Below are positions 8,754 through 15,571 of a stretch of DNA of 64,000 nucleotides, piece by piece (within the stretch, counting starts at the first letter, position 1; every line of letters begins with the position of its first letter). This stretch comes from an uncultured Eubacteriales bacterium (GTDB taxonomy: Bacteria; Bacillota; Clostridia; Oscillospirales; Oscillospiraceae): NCBI GenBank assembly GCA_900545925.1, contig URAZ01000013.1, forward strand, positions 17,090-81,089. Direction: 5' to 3'. The notes under the pieces are model-generated. The model had not been told where the DNA came from. It searched no databases and saw only the letters and a program-made list of their open reading frames with translations. A program made the position numbers and the translations under genes.

Positions 8754-8781
8754 GCAGCCCCCGGCAGGCGCCGAGGGCTGC
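8754..8781. terminator. Terminator hairpin between convergent genes
   Basis: GCAGCCC and GGGCTGC arms with an inner CGG/CCG pair form a stable hairpin between the convergent desulfurase (+) and phosphodiester glycosidase (-) genes. There is no long T tract on either side, so its strength is uncertain. Confidence 0.55.
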
Positions 8782-8788
8782 AAAACAT

Positions 8789-10150
8789 TTATTGCGCTTT
8801 TTTATAGACCCATGCGTTCGGAAGCGGGCGGCCGCCGGTGTAGCGCAGGGGAGAGGACGACGACTGCGTGACGTATTCGCCGTCGAACCACAGCATGGCA
8901 CTTGAGCCGCCGTCGAGGTTGATAGCCTGCATGCACTTGTGCTGGAGCAGAATCTCGGAGCAGTTGTTGACGCTTGTGCCGAGAATGCCCTCAAGCGGAT
9001 ATCGGCCCTCAATGACCAGCATGAGAATTTCATAGTTCTCGCTCTGGCCGATGCAGGCACGCGGCTGTTCGCCGGTCCAGTAATCATCCATGATCTTCTT
9101 GCCGTCCACGATGAGCGCGGGCGTGAATTCTGCCGCGTCGGTGCAGTCCTCACTAACGGGGGACAGCGCATCTTTAATATAGAACAGATTGTCCTCGTGC
9201 AGTTCAATGCGCTTGTAGGCGTAGGCGGAGAAGTGGTCGCCATAGGCCGTGCCGTTGGACATGGTATAACCCGCAAGCAGACCGCCGTTGCCCGCGCCGT
9301 TGGGGTCGAGGAAACCGTTGGCGTTCATGGCCAGCACGCCGTTGTGTGCCTCGGCGATGGTGCCCGAGAGTTGTCCGGCCGTGCCGAGCGTCGAGGCCAT
9401 CTCGATGGACAGAAGCGACGGATCCTTGCCCACGGCCAGCACGCCGCGATAGCCCTTGCCGGAAATGCGCAGCAGCAGAACGCCGTCTTTCGCGTCGATG
9501 GCCAGCACCTGCTCGCCAAAAATGGACTGGATGGATGTACCTTCGTCGTCAAAACCGGCTTCGTTGATGTAAATATGATCCCAGCCGTTTGCCAGCGTGT
9601 CGGGATGCTCGGCCAGATATGCTTCCATCGAGGAGCGGTCGAGTTCCCAGAAAACGGTGTAGAACGCTTCCTGCGCCTGCTTTTCCAGTTCCTCGGGCGT
9701 GAGCGTATCATCTTCCTTTGTGTCCGACTCGTGCGTGACATTCGGGTCGATGTGCGTCACGTTGCCGCTGCCATTTGCGGAACTGTCCGGTTCGGCAGGG
9801 GAGTCGGTCTTGCCCCAGTTGGCGTTGGATTCCTTGCCGACCGTCGCAGCCTTGAACAGACCGTATTCGTACCGAACCTCGTCAATGACATCCTTGGGGA
9901 TAAAATAGGTCGCCAGCCACTGGTGGCGCATGGTGTCCATCGCGGTGTTGATATAAATCGTCCGCCATTTTTTGACGAAGCTGTTGTTCGTATACACGCA
10001 GAAGAAGTACAGCGCTTCCAGACACAGAATGACGAGCAGCCAGATGGCGAGCGTCTTCAGGGGCTTTTTGACCTTCTTCTTTTTCGGCTTGCCGGAGCGC
10101 TTGGCTACGCGCGCGCCGCCGGTCGAGCTGAACAGTTTGACCTGTGACAT
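8789..10150 (-). CDS. Phosphodiester glycosidase (NAGPA-domain) membrane-anchored protein
   Basis: A 453-residue protein. A very basic cytoplasmic N terminus (GKPKKKKVKKPLK) and a single hydrophobic segment (about 31-52) place the rest outside the membrane. The C-terminal half has the NAGPA/phosphodiester glycosidase signature, including RACIGQS, LLVIEGRYP-like strands and AINLDGGSSAMLW near the end. Family members cleave sugar-1-phosphodiesters and are often linked to wall polymer or exopolysaccharide turnover in Firmicutes. A Ser/Thr/Asp-rich linker (about 120-165) separates anchor and catalytic domain. GGAGAG lies 5 bases before the ATG. It is transcribed alone, from the promoter at 10190-10218. 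The substrate is not determinable from sequence. Confidence 0.82.
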   Translation of the reverse strand: MSQVKLFSSTGGARVAKRSGKPKKKKVKKPLKTLAIWLLVILCLEALYFFCVYTNNSFVKKWRTIYINTAMDTMRHQWLATYFIPKDVIDEVRYEYGLFKAATVGKESNANWGKTDSPAEPDSSANGSGNVTHIDPNVTHESDTKEDDTLTPEELEKQAQEAFYTVFWELDRSSMEAYLAEHPDTLANGWDHIYINEAGFDDEGTSIQSIFGEQVLAIDAKDGVLLLRISGKGYRGVLAVGKDPSLLSIEMASTLGTAGQLSGTIAEAHNGVLAMNANGFLDPNGAGNGGLLAGYTMSNGTAYGDHFSAYAYKRIELHEDNLFYIKDALSPVSEDCTDAAEFTPALIVDGKKIMDDYWTGEQPRACIGQSENYEILMLVIEGRYPLEGILGTSVNNCSEILLQHKCMQAINLDGGSSAMLWFDGEYVTQSSSSPLRYTGGRPLPNAWVYKKAQ

Positions 10151-10189
10151 CGAATCTCTCCAGTATCAATAAAAATCACATACGAACGC

Positions 10190-10218
10190 ATTCTATCACA
10201 CATCGACGCAGGAATCAA
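10190..10218 (-). promoter_or_regulatory. Promoter of the phosphodiester glycosidase gene
   Basis: Minus strand TTGATT, 17 bases, TAGAAT, about 40 bases before the start codon. Confidence 0.6.
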
Positions 10219-10270
10219 ACCTTTTCCCAGAAAGTTAAGAAATATTTACAATTTACCGTGGATTTGATAC

Positions 10271-11041
10271 TTATTTTGTGCCGGTCTGCGTGCTGTGGCC
10301 GACGGTGCCGGGTTCAGCCTCCAGATTTTCGCCGAATTCAACCGTTCCGATCCGGCAGCCGTGCCCGATGCGGACGTATTTGCCGCGGACGATCTCAGCC
10401 TCGACATTTTCCAGCTCGATGTTGTCGCCCTCGATCGAGCCGATGCGCGCACAGCCGGGGCTTGTGTGGAAGATACCGAGGACCATTGCCGTGTCCTTCT
10501 GCAGGACGCGGATAGTTCCGCCGCCGATGGCACTGATGTGCACCGCGCGGTTGGCCGAGATCTCGACCGTCTCCGCGTTCAGAAGTCCGCCGATCTCTAC
10601 TGCACCGCTCAAGACCGCCGTCTCTGCCTCGACGTCTCCGCTGACCCGGCACGAGCCGAAGGAACGGAGCGCCCGGCAGTGGACGCTGCCCGCTTCCAGA
10701 GAGCCGGACGCACGGATCTCGTCCGCCGTAAGCGCCTGCTCCGTCCGCAGTGAACCGGAGACGGACGCGAGCCCCTCTACCTGCACCGACTGCGCGGAAA
10801 ACGAGCCGGAGGACGTCAGACTGCCGCAGCGGACGCTTCCTGCCACCTTCCCTGCTCCGCTTGTGCACAGCTCGCCTGCGCAGTCCACATCGCCCTGAAC
10901 ATTCGATGCACCGGAGCAGTGCAGTTCCTCACATTTGAGGCTGCCCTGCACTTTGCCTGCGCCGCTGATCGAGACCTTGTCGTATTCACCGCCCGGCATG
11001 CTGCTCGAGCCGGAAATCTTCATATCAATGTGTTCGTTCAT
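10271..11041 (-). CDS. Bactofilin-like polymer-forming protein (YhbE/YhbF type)
   Basis: A 256-residue protein made almost entirely of short repeated beta-helix turns (VSISGAGKVQGSLKCEELHCSGASNVQGDV, broken here as VSISGAGKVQGS then LKCEELHCSGAS). This is the pattern of polymer-forming cytoskeletal proteins. Here the helix is unusually long and carries regularly spaced cysteines. The end of the protein (NIELENVEAEIVRGKYVRIG) continues the fold. It overlaps the upstream YhbD-like regulator gene by ATGA, as in the Bacillus yhbDEF arrangement, so the regulator probably controls it. The cellular role is unknown; a structural or envelope-associated polymer is likely. Confidence 0.75.
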   Translation of the reverse strand: MNEHIDMKISGSSSMPGGEYDKVSISGAGKVQGSLKCEELHCSGASNVQGDVDCAGELCTSGAGKVAGSVRCGSLTSSGSFSAQSVQVEGLASVSGSLRTEQALTADEIRASGSLEAGSVHCRALRSFGSCRVSGDVEAETAVLSGAVEIGGLLNAETVEISANRAVHISAIGGGTIRVLQKDTAMVLGIFHTSPGCARIGSIEGDNIELENVEAEIVRGKYVRIGHGCRIGTVEFGENLEAEPGTVGHSTQTGTK

Positions 11042-11427
11042 AATGCTTCCTCCTTCAGATGCTCCAGAATATCGGTTTTGTGTTCGCCCTCGGTCAGATA
11101 CAGGTGTAAAAGCTCGTCGAGGGGATAGATTTTCGCGCCGTATTTTGTTTCCAGAACCAGCGTCCGCCGTGCAGCGGCCGCCTGCTTCTGCCCGGCCAGT
11201 TCCTCTGCCAGCGCATCGAGCGAGACGCGCTCCTTGCTTTCCAAAATCCGCTCCACGCGCAGGCAGATCTGCTTCGTGTGGAAATATGTCTCCTGTCCGC
11301 TCGGCGTCGAACGGCGCAGGAACCAGCTTTCCGGGATCAGGCCCATCCGCTTCCAGCGGTACAGTGCGCCATACGAAATTCCATAGCGCTCCAACAGTTC
11401 CTTTTTGGAAATCAGATCCTCATCCAT
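11038..11427 (-). CDS. YhbD-like MerR-type regulator (DUF4004)
   Basis: A 129-residue protein starting MDEDLISKKELLERYGIS. A MerR-like helix-turn-helix and wing (ISYGALYRWKRMGLIPESWF) occupies the N terminus, followed by a helical region and a DUF4004-like C terminus (KYGAKIYPLDELLHLYLTEG). The start at 11427 has AAGGAGG 6 bases upstream; longer in-frame starts lie within the operator and promoter region and are rejected. Three copies of a GTAACAnTGTTAC-like site lie directly upstream, so the protein most likely regulates its own promoter and the coupled bactofilin gene. Confidence 0.8.
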   Translation of the reverse strand: MDEDLISKKELLERYGISYGALYRWKRMGLIPESWFLRRSTPSGQETYFHTKQICLRVERILESKERVSLDALAEELAGQKQAAAARRTLVLETKYGAKIYPLDELLHLYLTEGEHKTDILEHLKEEAL

Positions 11428-11442
11428 GTACAGCCTCCTTCT

Positions 11443-11495
11443 GTAACATTGTTCCGTAACACTGTTACATCCATACAATAGCATAACATTGTTAC
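11443..11495 (-). promoter_or_regulatory. Three 13-bp operators of the yhbD-bactofilin operon
   Basis: GTAACATTGTTCC (11443), GTAACACTGTTAC (11456, a perfect 6-bp-arm palindrome) and ATAACATTGTTAC (11483) share one consensus. The third lies in the promoter spacer, as is typical of MerR-type activators and repressors. Confidence 0.7.
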
Positions 11496-11503
11496 GCTGT
11501 CAA
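11475..11503 (-). promoter_or_regulatory. Promoter of the yhbD-bactofilin operon
   Basis: Minus strand TTGACA, 17 bases, TATTGT. One operator copy occupies the spacer. Confidence 0.65.
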
Positions 11504-11580
11504 GTGTTTTTTCCATGCAAAGAAATACCGATCGACCGAACTGCTGTCGGTACCCATTTCCGTTCCGCCGGATAAAATGC

Positions 11581-11628
11581 TTGACAAATATCCGAAATCG
11601 GACTATACTGCAACAGTCTGATTTCGGA
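11581..11628 (+). promoter_or_regulatory. Promoter with dyad operator of the marR-MATE operon
   Basis: TTGACA and TATACT are 17 bases apart (11581-11609). An inverted repeat TCCGAAATCGGA ... TCTGATTTCGGA (11591-11602 and 11617-11628) brackets the -10 box. A regulator bound there would block RNA polymerase, which fits autorepression by the MarR protein. Confidence 0.8.
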
Positions 11629-11646
11629 CAGTTTGGAGGTGCGGAT

Positions 11647-12129
11647 ATGGATCCGGTTTCTTATCGGACGCTTGTGGCGTTTAACAGAGAAATGAAAAAG
11701 CTGGATGATATCTACCGGAGCGCAGCGAAAGAGTGCGGGATGGCCGAATGTGCGTTCTGGATTCTCTACACACTGCGCGTGGAGGAAAAAAGCTTTACAC
11801 AGGCGGAACTCTGTGAATTTCTTGCTGAGCCGAAGCAGACGGTCAATTCCGCCCTCAAGAAGCTTGTTGCAGAGGGGTATCTTGCCCTTTCATCTGGTGC
11901 CGATCAGCGCAGCAAGCTTGTGCAGCTGACGCCGAAGGGCGAACAGCTTGCCTGTGAACGCGTTGACAGGATTCCAAAGGCGGAGGCTGCCGCACTGCGT
12001 GCAATGCGTCCGGAGGACCGCGCGGCCTTCATCTGCCTGACCCGGCAGTACCGCCTGCTTCTTGAGCAGCAGTTCAGAGAATCAAAGTCAAAAGGAGGAA
12101 CACCGCCCGAACCGGCGGCGCAGAAATAA
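11647..12129 (+). CDS. MarR-family regulator of the adjacent efflux pump
   Basis: A 160-residue winged-helix protein. The recognition region FTQAELCEFLAEPKQTVNSALKKL and the wing (SGADQRSKLVQLTPKGEQLA) are typical of MarR. Members repress their own operon and are released by small, often toxic, molecules. The ATG at 11647 has GGAGG 7 bases upstream; the upstream frame extension covers the promoter and is not coding. It is followed after 3 bases by a MATE exporter gene and preceded by a dyad operator. Confidence 0.85.
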   Translation: MDPVSYRTLVAFNREMKKLDDIYRSAAKECGMAECAFWILYTLRVEEKSFTQAELCEFLAEPKQTVNSALKKLVAEGYLALSSGADQRSKLVQLTPKGEQLACERVDRIPKAEAAALRAMRPEDRAAFICLTRQYRLLLEQQFRESKSKGGTPPEPAAQK

Positions 12130-12132
12130 AAA

Positions 12133-13494
12133 ATGAAGCAACAGATTCGGTTATCCGATCATTTTACCTATCGAAAACTGCTCCGATTTGTATTGCCGTC
12201 CATCATTATGATGATCTTTACATCGATCTACGGCGTGGTGGACGGGCTTTTCGTCTCGAATTTCGCCGGAAAGACGGCCTTTGCGGCGATCAATCTGGTC
12301 ATGCCGTTCATTATGGTACTGGGCGGCATCGGCTTCATGATCGGCACGGGCGGCACCGCACTCGTCTCTAAGACGCTTGGCGAGGGTCAGCAAGAGGAAG
12401 CCAACCGCTATTTTTCCATGATGATTCTCTTTACGGCGCTGCTCGGTGTTTTGCTTGCCGTATTCGGTGTTGTCTGTATGCGTCCGGTGGCGCAATTTCT
12501 CGGCGCAACGCCGGAAATGCTGGATGACTGCGTGCGCTATGGACGGATTGTCATTGCGTTCACAGGCGCGTTCATGCTGCAGAATGTATTCCAGAGTTTT
12601 CTGATCGCGGCAGAAAAGCCAAAGCTGGGCCTTGCCGCAACGGTCGCGGCAGGCGTAACGAATATGGCGCTCGATGCACTGTTTGTCGCGGGGTTCCGCT
12701 GGGGCATTGCAGGTGCAGCCATTGCAACGGGCCTGAGCCAGTGCGTGGGCGGCCTGTTTCCGCTGGTCTATTTTCTTCGTCCGAATACAAGCAGACTCCG
12801 GCTCGTCAAAACGCGGCTGGAACTGCGCCCGATGCTGAACGCCTGCGGCAACGGCTCGTCCGAGCTGATGAGCAATATCTCCTCGTCTATTGTCAGCATG
12901 CTCTATAACTTCCAGCTGCTCAAGTACATCGGAGAAGACGGCGTCTCGGCTTATGGCGTTCTGATGTATGTGCAGTTCATCTTTATTGCCATTGATATCG
13001 GCTACGCCATCGGCTGCGCGCCGATTGTCGGCTTTCACTACGGCGCACAGAATCATGCTGAACTGAAAAACATGCTCAAAAAGAGCGTTTTGCTGATGTG
13101 TGCTTCCGGTGCTGTGCTGACGCTTCTGGCAAGACTGCTGGCTGCGCCGCTTGCGAAGCTGTTTGTCGGGTATGACGAGGGGCTTTATACGCTGACCTGC
13201 CACGCGTTCCGGCTGTTCTCGTTCGCGTTTTTGTTTGCGGGCTTCAATATATTCGCCTCGTCGTTCTTTACGGCGCTGGGCAACGGGCTAATTTCCGCCG
13301 CGATCTCTTTTTTGCGGACGCTCGTGTTCCAGATGGCCTCTGTTCTCATTCTCCCGCTGATTTTTGACGTTGACGGCATCTGGTACGCCATCACGGTCGC
13401 TGAGGTCTTTGCAACGCTTATCTCCGTGTTTTTTCTGTTTGCCAAGCGAAAAAAGTATCATTACATGGAATGTTCGCCCCATGGAAAAAAATAA
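12133..13494 (+). CDS. MATE-family multidrug/cation efflux transporter
   Basis: A 453-residue membrane protein with twelve hydrophobic segments and the two-fold repeat of MATE proteins. The N terminus (FTYRKLLRFVLPSIIMMIF) is characteristic of the clostridial MATE group. MATE pumps export cationic drugs or metabolites using a sodium or proton gradient. The start codon has no close Shine-Dalgarno (AGGAGG lies about 33 bases away, inside the marR end), so translation is probably coupled to marR. Export of the ligand sensed by MarR is the expected function. Confidence 0.9.
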   Translation: MKQQIRLSDHFTYRKLLRFVLPSIIMMIFTSIYGVVDGLFVSNFAGKTAFAAINLVMPFIMVLGGIGFMIGTGGTALVSKTLGEGQQEEANRYFSMMILFTALLGVLLAVFGVVCMRPVAQFLGATPEMLDDCVRYGRIVIAFTGAFMLQNVFQSFLIAAEKPKLGLAATVAAGVTNMALDALFVAGFRWGIAGAAIATGLSQCVGGLFPLVYFLRPNTSRLRLVKTRLELRPMLNACGNGSSELMSNISSSIVSMLYNFQLLKYIGEDGVSAYGVLMYVQFIFIAIDIGYAIGCAPIVGFHYGAQNHAELKNMLKKSVLLMCASGAVLTLLARLLAAPLAKLFVGYDEGLYTLTCHAFRLFSFAFLFAGFNIFASSFFTALGNGLISAAISFLRTLVFQMASVLILPLIFDVDGIWYAITVAEVFATLISVFFLFAKRKKYHYMECSPHGKK

Positions 13495-13577
13495 CGTGAT
13501 TTTTGCTTGAAACATGCTAGAATAGGAGACGGCCTGCCGAGGCGGGCCGTCGATTCATATCGAAGGGAGCCGGGATT

Positions 13578-14438
13578 ATGTGGATTCTCTATGCGTTCGG
13601 GTCGGCACTGTTTGCGGGCTTGACAGCGGTGTTGGCCAAGTGCGGCATCCGAAAGACGGATTCAACGGTTGCGACTGCAATCCGGACAATCGTGGTTCTG
13701 GCCTTTTCATGGCTGATGGTGTTCATCGTCGGCTCGCAGGAACGGCTTTCCGCAATCAGCGAAAAAACGCTTCTGTTCCTGATTCTGTCCGGCCTTGCAA
13801 CCGGCGCAAGCTGGCTGTGTTATTTCCGTGCGCTGCAGATCGGCGATATCAATAAGGTTGTGCCGGTCGATAAATCCAGCACGGTTCTGACTATCCTGCT
13901 TGCAGTCATTTTCCTGCATGAATCGCTGAGCATCGCAAAGGGCGCAGGCATCTTGCTGATCGCGGCGGGTACTTATCTTATGATCGAGAAAAAGCAGTCA
14001 GACGGCGCGGCAAAGGCTGGAAGCAGCTGGCTTCTGTACGCGGCAGGTTCCGCCGTGTTCGCAAGTCTGACCTCCATTCTCGGCAAGATCGGCATTTCCG
14101 GCGTTGAATCGAATCTCGGCACGGCGATTCGCACGGGCGTAGTGCTTGTGATGTCGTGGATGATGGTATTCGTCACGGGTAGGGGAAAGCTTCTGCGCGC
14201 GGTGCCGAAGAATGAACTCGGCTTTATCTGCCTGTCCGGTTTAGCCACGGGCGGCAGCTGGCTGTGCTATTATAAAGCCCTGCAGGACGGCCCGGCAAGC
14301 GTCGTCGCGCCCATCGATAAGCTGAGCATTCTGGTGACGATTCTGTTCTCGTGGCTCGTGTTCCACGAAAAGCTGACGAAAAAATCGGCTGCCGGCCTTG
14401 TTGCTGTCGTCGGCGGAACACTGCTGATGCTGCTCTGA
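13578..14438 (+). CDS. EamA/DMT-family transporter
   Basis: A 286-residue protein with ten hydrophobic helices in two homologous five-helix halves. The repeat is visible as AIRTIVVLAFSWLMVFIVG in the first half and AIRTGVVLVMSWMMVFVTG in the second, and again as SGLATGASWLCYFRAL / SGLATGGSWLCYYKAL. DMT transporters export or import metabolites such as amino acids or nucleosides; the substrate is unknown. GAAGGGAG precedes the ATG. A possible extended -10 (TGCTAGAAT, 13515-13523) and a GC-rich hairpin (13528-13551) lie in the leader. Confidence 0.85.
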   Translation: MWILYAFGSALFAGLTAVLAKCGIRKTDSTVATAIRTIVVLAFSWLMVFIVGSQERLSAISEKTLLFLILSGLATGASWLCYFRALQIGDINKVVPVDKSSTVLTILLAVIFLHESLSIAKGAGILLIAAGTYLMIEKKQSDGAAKAGSSWLLYAAGSAVFASLTSILGKIGISGVESNLGTAIRTGVVLVMSWMMVFVTGRGKLLRAVPKNELGFICLSGLATGGSWLCYYKALQDGPASVVAPIDKLSILVTILFSWLVFHEKLTKKSAAGLVAVVGGTLLMLL

Positions 14439-14524
14439 TACAGGGAAGCTGGCGCAAAGCGCCTGAGGGGTTGCAGCATGCAGCAGCAAAACCAGAAGTC
14501 CTTCGGCGAATTCGTACGCACCGC

Positions 14525-14629
14525 GTAGGGGCCGATGCCCACATCGGCCCGGCAGAATGCACCGGTTTTACGGTAGCCTACGGCGAATTCGCAACTTCCC
14601 AACGGGCCGATGTAGGCATCGGCCCCTAC
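14525..14629. repeat. Dispersed palindromic element, copy 1
   Basis: A 105-bp element with near-perfect ~27-bp terminal inverted repeats (GTAGGGGCCGATGCCCACAT... and its complement ending ...ATCGGCCCCTAC). Two more copies are at 19758-19863 and 36321-36426. The rest of the 319-base gap (14439-14757) shows no gene. Confidence 0.9.
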
Positions 14630-14757
14630 ATTCGAGTAGGCGTCTGCATCTGCTTTTCACAATTTTTCGCGCAGAACAGGCGCGGCAAGGGGAGGCTTAT
14701 CACCACGCCGTGCATAAAAATCCCCTTTCCGCAAAAGCTGTCACAGAGGTGACGTTT

Positions 14758-14991
14758 ATGGCAAACAACGAAAAATTCCGCTACGATCCAACGCCTATGA
14801 ACCATGAATTTCCCGGCCAGCCGGACGATTGCTTTGATGTGGTCAATCAGTACGGCACTTACAACATCCAGAAGACCGCCGATACCGACAATGCATATCC
14901 AGCCATTGCGCAAGGCATGCCGAAGGTCGGCCACTTTGCGCGCCGCAGCAAGGCAATGTTCGATATGACAGGTGGAGAAACGAAGAGATAA
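14758..14991 (+). CDS. Small conserved-looking protein of unknown function (77 aa)
   Basis: A 77-residue soluble protein (MANNEKFRYDPTPMNHEFPG...) rich in Pro, Asp and Asn, with HEFPGQPDDCFDVVNQYGTY in the middle and a basic C terminus. It has a good ribosome binding site (GAGGTGA, 5 bases from ATG) and its own terminator at 14997-15029, which supports a real gene. I do not recognise a family. It has no signal peptide or membrane segment. Confidence 0.65.
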   Translation: MANNEKFRYDPTPMNHEFPGQPDDCFDVVNQYGTYNIQKTADTDNAYPAIAQGMPKVGHFARRSKAMFDMTGGETKR

Positions 14992-14996
14992 GCAAA

Positions 14997-15029
14997 AATC
15001 CGGTGGAGCGCATTGCGCTCCGCCGGATT
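14997..15029. terminator. Terminator between convergent small genes
   Basis: AATCCGGtGGAGCG and CGCTCCgCCGGATT form a long stem with a 4-base loop, followed on + by CGTTTTCATTT. It lies between the 77-aa gene (+) and the ArsC-like gene (-). Confidence 0.75.
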
Positions 15030-15034
15030 CGTTT

Positions 15035-15376
15035 TCATTTCCATGTTTCCCAAATCTCCGGGCAATACCCGGCCGTGGCCTGCTTGCCGTTTCGGACGAT
15101 GGGTGTCCGCATGAGTTCTGGATGATCGAACAGCTTGTTTTCTTTGGCGCGCGTATCATCTGTATAGCGCATAAGATCAATCTCCGGACTTTTGACCGAC
15201 CAGTCAATCAGCGTGTCCACACCGCCGACGGCGCGCAGGACACTGTCAAATTCGCCGCCGGACATCCCGAAGCGAACCAGATCAATCTGCTGAAACTTGA
15301 TTCGGCGCTCCTTGAACCAGCGTTCAGTCTTTTTCGTATCAAAGCATTTCTTTTTTCCGAAGATCTGAATGTTCAT
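15035..15376 (-). CDS. ArsC/Spx-family thioredoxin-fold protein
   Basis: A 113-residue protein starting MNIQIFGKKKCFDTKKTERWF. The N-terminal cysteine followed by DTKKTERWFKER matches the ArsC/Spx fold, where a single cysteine after the first strand is the redox or arsenate-reducing residue. RTPIVRNGKQATAGY is the usual C-terminal strand-turn with the conserved cis-proline region. Spx lacks some ArsC residues; which activity applies is not clear, and no arsenic genes are nearby. GGAGG lies 6-7 bases before the ATG. It is co-transcribed with the 37-aa ORF just upstream. Confidence 0.75.
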   Translation of the reverse strand: MNIQIFGKKKCFDTKKTERWFKERRIKFQQIDLVRFGMSGGEFDSVLRAVGGVDTLIDWSVKSPEIDLMRYTDDTRAKENKLFDHPELMRTPIVRNGKQATAGYCPEIWETWK

Positions 15377-15377
15377 C

Positions 15378-15491
15378 TTATTCCTCCAGCATGGCGGCAG
15401 CTTCCGCCTCGGTGTCGGCGGAAAACAGGAACTGGCCCGCCGTGGTATAGACCTCTACATGACCTCTGACATAACGCATCGTAATTTCCAT
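15378..15491 (-). CDS. Small protein (37 aa) coupled to the ArsC-like gene
   Basis: An ORF MEITMRYVRGHVEVYTTAGQ... ending ...AAAMLEE, whose stop lies 1 base before the ArsC-like ATG, so the end of this ORF also carries the ribosome binding site of the next gene. It has its own site (AAAGGGGA, about 7 bases from ATG) and an extended -10 promoter (TGATATACT, 15524-15532 on the minus strand). The sequence alternates in a beta-hairpin-like pattern followed by a short helix. Function unknown. Confidence 0.6.
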   Translation of the reverse strand: MEITMRYVRGHVEVYTTAGQFLFSADTEAEAAAMLEE

Positions 15492-15571
15492 GACGCAGTT
15501 CCCCTTTCGGTTGATCTGCGGTCAGTATATCATGCGTTATGTCCAATAATCCGGACTTTCAAAATCGGAAC

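Noticed and set aside
13528..13551. GACGGCC/GGCCGTC hairpin as a terminator of the MATE gene
   Set aside because: No T tract follows on either strand; it is better treated as a leader hairpin of the EamA gene. A guanidine riboswitch was considered, but its loop motifs are absent.
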